Below are positions 59,200 to 64,000 of a stretch of 64,000 bases of DNA, one piece after another. The position numbers and the translations under genes were made by a program. The notes beneath the pieces are model-generated. The model ran no database searches. It saw only the letters and a program-made list of their open reading frames with translations, and was not told the DNA's origin. The stretch is from JBKPNJ01 sp963695705 (GTDB lineage: Bacteria > Actinomycetota > Actinomycetes > Propionibacteriales > Nocardioidaceae). The stretch is taken from contig CAVOHB010000001.1 in assembly GCA_963695705.1 (NCBI GenBank), positions 124,001 through 188,000 on the forward strand, written 5' to 3'. How positions within the stretch are numbered: position 1 is the first letter of the stretch; each line of letters starts with the position of its first letter.

Positions 59200-60600
59200 C
59201 TACTCGGTTCCCCGGACACCGCACGATGACGGGATTGTCATCCTAGGACCGCGCGCGCCGAGGCGACGGGAGGCGTCCAGGTCAATGCGCGTCACGCGGC
59301 CGGAGCCACCTTCGTCAGTGCGTTGATCATCCTGTCCATGGCGTCCCCTCCGCGCGGATCGGTCAGGTTGGCCAGCAGCTTCAGGGCGAAGCGCATCAGC
59401 GTCTCGTGGTGCAGACCGTGTTCTCGTTGCCAGCCGCATGAACGCCGGGTTGCCGATCATCTTCACGAAGACCCGACCGAGCGTGTAGTAGCCGCCGTAC
59501 GCCTGCTCGAGCATCGCCGGGTAGCCGTTGAGCACGCGCTCCCGCCCGGCCACGTCGGTCCGTTTCAGCGCCTGTGTCACCGCGTCGGCGGCCATCACGG
59601 CGGCCTCCATGGCGTACGCGATGCCCTCGCCGTTGAACGGGTTGACCATGCCACCACAGTCGCCGACCAGCAGCACACCGTTGGCGTAGTGGGGCTTGCG
59701 GTTGAAGCCCATCGGCAGCGCGGCCCCGCGGACCGGTGCGGTCATGTTGTCCTCACTGAAGCCCCAGTCAGCCGGGGTGTGGTCCAGCCAGCGTCGCAGC
59801 AGCTTCTTGTAGTCGACGCTGCGAAAGGCGCTGCTGGTGTTGAGGATGCCAAGGCCGACGTTGCAGGTGCCGTCGCCGACTCCGAAGATCCAGCCGTAGC
59901 CCGGCAGCAGCGCGCCGTCCTCGACCGGGCCGTCCCACAGCTCGAGCCACGACTCGAGCCAGTCGTCGTCATGACGCGGGCTGGTGAAGTAGGTGCGGAC
60001 GGCGACGCCCATCGGGCGGTCGTCCCGCTGGCGCAGCCCGAGCCCGAGTGCGAAGCGCGCCGAGTTGCCGTCGGCGGCGACGACCACCGGGGCGGAGAAA
60101 CCGACCTGGGCCGTGGGGTCGTCGCTCTTGTGGCCGCCGTCGTCGACACGTCTGGCGGTGACTCCGCAGACCCGGCCGGTCCGCTCGTCGAAGACCGGTC
60201 CGGTCACGGCGGTGCGCTCGACCAGACGCGCGCCCGCCTTCTGGGCGTGCCGGGCGAGGATCTCGTCGAAGTCGAGCCGGGTGCGTACCAGCCCGAAGGA
60301 CGGGAACTCGGCGAGATCGGGCCACGGGGCCTCCAGCCGGTTGCCGCCACCGATGATCCGCAGCCCGTGGTTCCTGATCCATCCCGGGCCGTCGATGTCG
60401 ATCCCCATCGCGACCAGCTGCCGGACCGCGCGGGGGGTCAGGCCGTCCCCGCACACCTTCTCGCGGGGAAAGGCGGTCTTCTCCAGCAGCAGGACGTCCA
60501 CGCCGGCCTGCGCGAGGTAATACGCCGCCGTGGATCCGGCCGGCCCGGCGCCGACGACGATGACGTCCGCCTGCTGCTCCGGCGTCGTCGTCCCGGTCAT
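59200..60600 (-). CDS. Geranylgeranyl-reductase-family FAD oxidoreductase, 3' frameshift
   Basis: FAD-dependent reductase that in actinobacteria saturates isoprenoid chains, probably of menaquinone. ATG 60600 begins MTGTTTPEQQADVIVVGAGP, with the dinucleotide motif GAGPAGSTAA, then EKTAFPREKVCGDGLTPRAV and LLVGDCGGMVNPFNGEGIAY near residue 300. After FMRLATR (near 59445) the frame gives meaningless Arg/Asp-rich sequence to 59200. The neighbouring frame carries the expected family end, REHGLHHETLMRFALKLLAN then LTDPRGGDAMDRMINALTKV, stopping at 59292. A 2-base deletion (or error) explains this. The C-terminal 50 residues are thus lost as the sequence stands. Confidence 0.85.
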   Translation of the reverse strand: MTGTTTPEQQADVIVVGAGPAGSTAAYYLAQAGVDVLLLEKTAFPREKVCGDGLTPRAVRQLVAMGIDIDGPGWIRNHGLRIIGGGNRLEAPWPDLAEFPSFGLVRTRLDFDEILARHAQKAGARLVERTAVTGPVFDERTGRVCGVTARRVDDGGHKSDDPTAQVGFSAPVVVAADGNSARFALGLGLRQRDDRPMGVAVRTYFTSPRHDDDWLESWLELWDGPVEDGALLPGYGWIFGVGDGTCNVGLGILNTSSAFRSVDYKKLLRRWLDHTPADWGFSEDNMTAPVRGAALPMGFNRKPHYANGVLLVGDCGGMVNPFNGEGIAYAMEAAVMAADAVTQALKRTDVAGRERVLNGYPAMLEQAYGGYYTLGRVFVKMIGNPAFMRLATRTRSAPRDADALRPEAAGQPDRSARRGRHGQDDQRTDEGGSGRVTRIDLDASRRLGARGPRMTIPSSCGVRGTE

Positions 60601-60630
60601 CCGGCGCTCCTTCAGGAGGCTGATTGCGCA

Positions 60631-60650
60631 CTCGTGAATTCTTTCACGAG
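60631..60650. promoter_or_regulatory. Palindrome between menG and the reductase
   Basis: CTCGTGAA-TTCT-TTCACGAG is a perfect 8-bp inverted repeat, extended by two more pairs after a mismatch. It lies 30 bases before the reductase start. It may be an operator or a terminator of menG; no T-run follows on the reverse strand. Confidence 0.4.
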
Positions 60651-60716
60651 CGCAGAACATCGACAGTGTAGGCCCACAGCGGCAACGATGCGACTCCGCT
60701 GCCAGCGGCGCGGCCG

Positions 60717-61416
60717 TCAGGCTTTCGGACGCACCGCGTGGTGCAGCGCGACGATCCCGCCGGACAGGTTTCGCCACCGCGGGGTCGACCACCCGGCGGC
60801 CCGGATCCGGGCCGCCAGCGCCGCCTGCTCCGGCCAGGCCCGGATCGACTCGGCCAGGTAGACGTACGCGTCCGGACTCGACGACACCGCCCTGGCGACC
60901 GGCGGCAGCGCGCGCATGAGGTACTCGGTGTAGACGGTGCGGAAGGCCGACCACGTCGGGGAGCTGAACTCGCACACCACCAGCCGGCCACCGGGTCGGG
61001 TGACCCTGAGCATCTCGCGCAGACCGGCGTCGGGGTCCTCGACGTTGCGCAGCCCGAAGGAGATCGTGACGGCGTTCGAACGCGGAGTCGGCGAACGGGA
61101 GCCGGGTGGCGTCGCCCGCGACGAAGTCGAGCATCGGGTTGGTGGACTTGCCGACCGTCAGCATCCCGGTGGAGAAGTCGCAGGGGATGACGGTCGCGCC
61201 CAGCTTCGCGAACGGCAGGCTGGAGGTGCCCGTCCCGGCGGCGAGGTCGAGCAACCGCTCCCCGGGACGTGGCGCGACCGCGCCCACCACCGCGCGGCGC
61301 CACCTGCGGTCCTGTCCGAGGGAGAGCAGGTCGTTGGTCAGGTCATAGCGACGGGCGACCGCATCGAACATTGCCGCGACCTCGCGCGGCTGCTTGTCCA
61401 GACGGGCGCGTGTCAC
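60717..61416 (-). pseudogene. menG: Demethylmenaquinone methyltransferase (MenG/UbiE) with frameshift
   Basis: SAM-dependent C-methylation, the last step of menaquinone synthesis. GTG 61416 begins VTRARLDKQPREVAAMFDAV, then ARRYDLTNDLLSLGQDRRWR and LLDLAAGTGTSSLPFAKLGA (SAM motif I). After FADSAFE (near 61077) the frame breaks. In the next frame the family sequence resumes with AVTISFGLRNVEDPD and continues through MLRVTRPGGRLVVCEFSSPT to HHAVRPKA, ending at 60717. One extra base in GTTCGAACGCC explains it. As given, the broken frame stays open straight into the reductase gene. Either a true inactivating mutation or a sequencing error. Confidence 0.85.
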
Positions 61417-61469
61417 ACCGCCTACCCTGGCACGCCTGTAGCGCTGGTGCGTCCGTACGCTGGGCGATC

Positions 61470-62744
61470 GTGACCACCCTGCCTGCCGGACTGACGCCGC
61501 CCGCCGGTCACCGCGCTGAGCAGCCCGCGCTCGTCGTCCGATCGGTGCCGCTCCGGCTGGCCGACCAGCTGCTCGCACTGCTGCCTGACGAGAGCCCGGT
61601 CAGCTGGATCCGGCGCGGCGACGGCCTCGTCGGGTGGGGCGTCGCGGCCCGGCTGGAGACCGCGGGCGCGGGCCGGTTCGCCGACACCCAGCGCTGGTGG
61701 GACCAGGTGAGTGCCGCGGCCGTCGTCCGCAACGAGGTCGGCGAGCCAGGCGCCGGGCTGGTCGCTTTCGGCTCGTTCGCGTTCGCCGACGAGCCCGGTG
61801 AGTCCGTGCTCATCGTCCCGAGTGTCGTCGTCGGTCGACGCGGCGACACCGCCTGGGTCACCTCGATCGGGAGCGGAACGCTGCAGCCGTTCCCCCGGCT
61901 AGCACCCGGCCCGCCGCCCCGCCCGCCGCAGGACGTCGTGTTCGGCGACGGATCCTTGTCGGGCACGGCCTGGGAGGGGGTGGTCGCCGACGCGGTACGC
62001 CGGATCGACGCCGGCCAGCTCGACAAGGTCGTGCTGGCCCGTGACATGGTTGCCCAGACGAGCGCCGACATCGACGTCCGCTGGCCGCTGGCCCGGCTGT
62101 CGGAGCGCTATCCCAGCTGCTGGACGTATCACGTGGACGGCCTGTTCGGCGCGACACCGGAGCTGCTGATCAAGCGCGAGCGCGGACTGGTCACGTCACG
62201 GGTCCTGGCGGGGACGATCCGGCGTACCGGCGACGACCGTCACGACCTGGCGCTGGCAGCGTCGCTGGCCCGCTCGAGCAAGGACCTCGAGGAGCACGAG
62301 TACGCCGTCCGCTCGGTAGCGGACTCGCTCGCCCCGCACTGCAAGAGCATGAACGTGCCGGAGACGCCGTTCGTCCTGCACCTGCCCAACGTGATGCACC
62401 TGGCGTCGGACGTGACCGGAGTGATCGACGACCCCACGACGTCGTTGGGGCTCGCGGCGGCCCTGCACCCGTCGGCCGCCGTGGGCGGCACCCCGACGCG
62501 GACGGCGACGGCCCTGATCACCGAGATCGAGTGCATGGACCGCGGTCGCTATGCGGGACCGGTCGGGTGGATGGACGCAGACGGGGACGGCGAATGGGGA
62601 ATCGCACTGCGCTGCGCGCAGCTGGACGGGACGCGGGCACGGCTGTTCGCCGGTTGCGGGATCGTCGCGAACTCCGACCCCGAGGCCGAGCTCGCCGAGT
62701 CGCAGGCCAAGCTCGTACCCGTCCGGGACGCCCTGGCCCCCTAG
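61470..62744 (+). CDS. menF: Isochorismate synthase
   Basis: Converts chorismate to isochorismate, the first committed step to menaquinone (or to a siderophore). The likely start is GTG at 61470 (VTTLPAGLTPPAGHRAEQPA), giving 424 residues. The chorismate-binding domain shows LDKVVLARDMV near residue 190 (catalytic Lys), ATPELLIKRERGLVTSRVLA near 228, SSKDLEEHEYAVRSVADSLA near 270, and HPSAAVGGTPTRTATALI near 330, followed by AGPVGWMDADGDGEWGIALR and CGIVANSDPEAELAE with the metal Glu. Divergent from menG by 53 bases, with menD nearby, so a menaquinone role is favoured. Confidence 0.9.
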   Translation: MTTLPAGLTPPAGHRAEQPALVVRSVPLRLADQLLALLPDESPVSWIRRGDGLVGWGVAARLETAGAGRFADTQRWWDQVSAAAVVRNEVGEPGAGLVAFGSFAFADEPGESVLIVPSVVVGRRGDTAWVTSIGSGTLQPFPRLAPGPPPRPPQDVVFGDGSLSGTAWEGVVADAVRRIDAGQLDKVVLARDMVAQTSADIDVRWPLARLSERYPSCWTYHVDGLFGATPELLIKRERGLVTSRVLAGTIRRTGDDRHDLALAASLARSSKDLEEHEYAVRSVADSLAPHCKSMNVPETPFVLHLPNVMHLASDVTGVIDDPTTSLGLAAALHPSAAVGGTPTRTATALITEIECMDRGRYAGPVGWMDADGDGEWGIALRCAQLDGTRARLFAGCGIVANSDPEAELAESQAKLVPVRDALAP

Positions 62745-62758
62745 CGCCCGACCCCCGC

Positions 62759-62786
62759 CCCCAACCCCCCGGGAGGGGACTTGGGG
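62759..62786. terminator. Hairpin between menF and the AraC-type gene
   Basis: CCCCAACCCC pairs with GGGG and TTGGGG around CCGGGA, a 10-bp stem with a 2-base bulge. It lies between two convergent genes and ends next to the AraC-type stop. Confidence 0.6.
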
Positions 62787-63713
62787 TCAGGCCGGGTCGG
62801 CGACCCACCGCATCGGGTCTCCCGCACCGAGGTCGGTGATCCCCGCGTCGTGCAACGCGCCTGCCACCAAGGTGCGACGGTGGGCGGCGAAGGTGAGCAC
62901 GTGGGCGATCATCCCGCCGTACGTGAAAACCTCGGGTGTCTCGCAGATCGCATCGACGAACGTCTCGTCGAGCCGGCCCCGCTCACACACGTCGCGGACG
63001 TGCTCCAGGAACGTCGGTCCCACCTCGGCCAGCCGGGTGCGCATGTCCGACGTGCTCTCCCCCCGCTCGACGGAGAAGTCGTAGGCACGAGCCGTCATGG
63101 CGGCGTTCCACATGTCCATCTGGCCGATCAGCCGCGACAGCAGCGAGCGCAGGGTCGGGCTCTCGTCGACGCCTTCGACGGAGATCTCGATCGGGGCGTC
63201 CAACTGGTCGTCGCGCAGTCTCGACCCGCGGCTGACCATCTCGCCGACCAGCCAGATGTGGTGCTCGACCATCTTGACGACCAGGTCCATGGAGCTCACC
63301 TTCGTTCGCGCGGGCAGCCGGAGACCGCCGGGGGGATGGAAGTGCACGTCGCTCGGCGCCTGGATCTGGATCCGCGTCGGCCGCTTGCGCCACCGCGAGG
63401 GAGTCTGTCCGTACGCCCGGGCGAACGCTCGGGTGAACGCCTCGTGCGAGGAGTAGCCGGCCTCGACCGCGATGTCGAGAACCCCGCGGTCGCTGGTCAG
63501 CAGGCGGTACGCCGACCGCTCGAGCATCACCCGGCGGCGGAACGCCCCCGGCGCCTCGCCGGCGGCGGCCGCGACGACCCGGTCGAAATGGAACCGCGAC
63601 ATGTGAGCACGGCTGGCGACGTCCGCGCCGTCGACACCGGGCTGGTCGAACGTCTCCTCCAGCACGTCGACGAACCGGCTGAACGTATCGGCCGAGATGC
63701 TCATGCCGTCCAT
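62787..63713 (-). CDS. AraC-type regulator with DinB-like C-terminal domain
   Basis: The 308-residue protein has two parts. Residues 10-115 form the AraC DNA-binding domain: two helix-turn-helices, with ADVASRAHMSRFHFDRVVAA and VLDIAVEAGYSSHEAFTRAF, ending ARAYGQTPSRWRKRP. Residues 140-290 look like a DinB/YfiT four-helix domain with metal-type histidines (VVKMVEHHIWLVGEM, LSRLIGQMDMWNAAM, GGMIAHVLTFAAHRR). Such fusions are known in actinobacteria; the DinB part may bind a thiol or metal. It separates menF and menD, but whether it controls them is unknown. ATG at 63704 is an alternative start. Confidence 0.85.
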   Translation of the reverse strand: MDGMSISADTFSRFVDVLEETFDQPGVDGADVASRAHMSRFHFDRVVAAAAGEAPGAFRRRVMLERSAYRLLTSDRGVLDIAVEAGYSSHEAFTRAFARAYGQTPSRWRKRPTRIQIQAPSDVHFHPPGGLRLPARTKVSSMDLVVKMVEHHIWLVGEMVSRGSRLRDDQLDAPIEISVEGVDESPTLRSLLSRLIGQMDMWNAAMTARAYDFSVERGESTSDMRTRLAEVGPTFLEHVRDVCERGRLDETFVDAICETPEVFTYGGMIAHVLTFAAHRRTLVAGALHDAGITDLGAGDPMRWVADPA

Positions 63714-63753
63714 ACTGCGACAGCGCCGGCCCGGCGGGCTTGATCCGGATTGC

Positions 63754-64000
63754 TCACATCAGAGACCGCAGCTCTTCGTCGACGGCCCGCCGGTTCGCGC
63801 GGTCGACCGGGACCTCCAGGACTCGGATGCCCGTCACGTCGACAGCCAGCGCCTCGCGCAGCGCCGCTGCCTGGTCGACGCGCTGGTACGCCGTCCCCGA
63901 CACCGCGCAGACGGCGGCGATGTCTGCATGCGCTGGAGCTGCGAAGACCCGCTCGAACGCCGACGCGTACTCGGGGGCACCCTGCTCGAGCGTGGCGAAG
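63754..64000 (-). CDS. menD: SEPHCHC synthase MenD, C-terminal fragment cut by window edge
   Basis: The last 81 codons of a thiamine-diphosphate enzyme that joins isochorismate and 2-oxoglutarate in menaquinone synthesis. The visible part reads FATLEQGAPEYASAFERVFA then APAHADIAAVCAVSGTAYQR and ends EVPVDRANRRAVDEELRSLM. This matches the C-terminal TPP-domain region of MenD (LEQ...FERVF...PH.D..ALC). The gene starts beyond the window. Its presence next to menF supports a menaquinone cluster. Confidence 0.8.
   Translation of the reverse strand, partial: FATLEQGAPEYASAFERVFAAPAHADIAAVCAVSGTAYQRVDQAAALREALAVDVTGIRVLEVPVDRANRRAVDEELRSLM

Noticed and set aside
59200..61578. One continuous 792-codon frame that would be a MenG-reductase fusion protein
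   Set aside because: The middle part is not protein-like, and the true C-terminal half of MenG is present in the neighbouring frame. It is best explained by a frameshift.

Overview
The window is a contiguous stretch of a high-GC Gram-positive (Actinomycetota) chromosome. The evidence is the codon bias, many GTG/TTG starts, an RpoB/RpoC pair of actinobacterial length, the order tRNA-Thr, tRNA-Met, rpmG, MaoC-type dehydratases, murB ... tRNA-Trp, secE, nusG, rplK, rplA, and a 14-gene nuo cluster flanked by menaquinone genes. I cannot name a genus from sequence alone.

Layout. (1) 1-7067, reverse strand: the head of the S10 operon (rpsJ, rplC, rplD, rplW, start of rplB) preceded by the str operon (rpsL, rpsG, fusA, tuf), with promoters, leaders and a tuf terminator. 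(2) 7106-8646, forward: a membrane protein and a GNAT acetyltransferase, ending at a strong bidirectional terminator. (3) 8764-24111, reverse: tRNA-Trp, secE, nusG, rplK, rplA, a tricorn-type protease gene, an L10 leader with attenuator, rplJ, rplL, rpoB, rpoC. (4) 24233-29659: an aminotransferase and an adenosine deaminase-like gene (forward, apparently starting at CTG), converging on murB and two MaoC-type dehydratases, a lipoprotein, rpmG and tRNA-Met/Thr (reverse). (5) 29743-36605: an accessory region with a pirin, a decayed tRNA-Tyr copy, a charged repeat protein, tRNA-Tyr, yajQ, a fused excisionase/integrase scar between two copies of the yajQ 3' end, a SnoaL-like protein, pxpA, a secreted LamG-like protein, two tiny overlapping Cys-containing ORFs and an SRPBCC protein. 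(6) 36694-42041: korA-korB, a secreted protein, a pentapeptide-repeat protein and an HD-domain protein. (7) 42428-64000: polyprenyl diphosphate synthase, nuoN to nuoA, geranylgeranyl-reductase-like oxidoreductase, menG, isochorismate synthase, an AraC-type regulator and the end of menD.

How it fits together. Regions 1 and 3 make the translation and transcription machinery. Region 7 is a respiratory module: MenF, MenD, MenG, the polyprenyl synthase and the reductase plausibly make and saturate menaquinone, and Nuo reduces it. KorAB supplies reduced ferredoxin from 2-oxoacids.

Main points for a second look: a 22-nt leader element shared by rpsJ and rpsL; Pro-Ala-Glu tails on both L4 and L10; two separate integration-like scars around tRNA-Tyr and yajQ; a CTG-initiated deaminase; palindrome-containing 27-bp repeats at the start of korA; and frameshifts in two adjacent genes, menG and the reductase.
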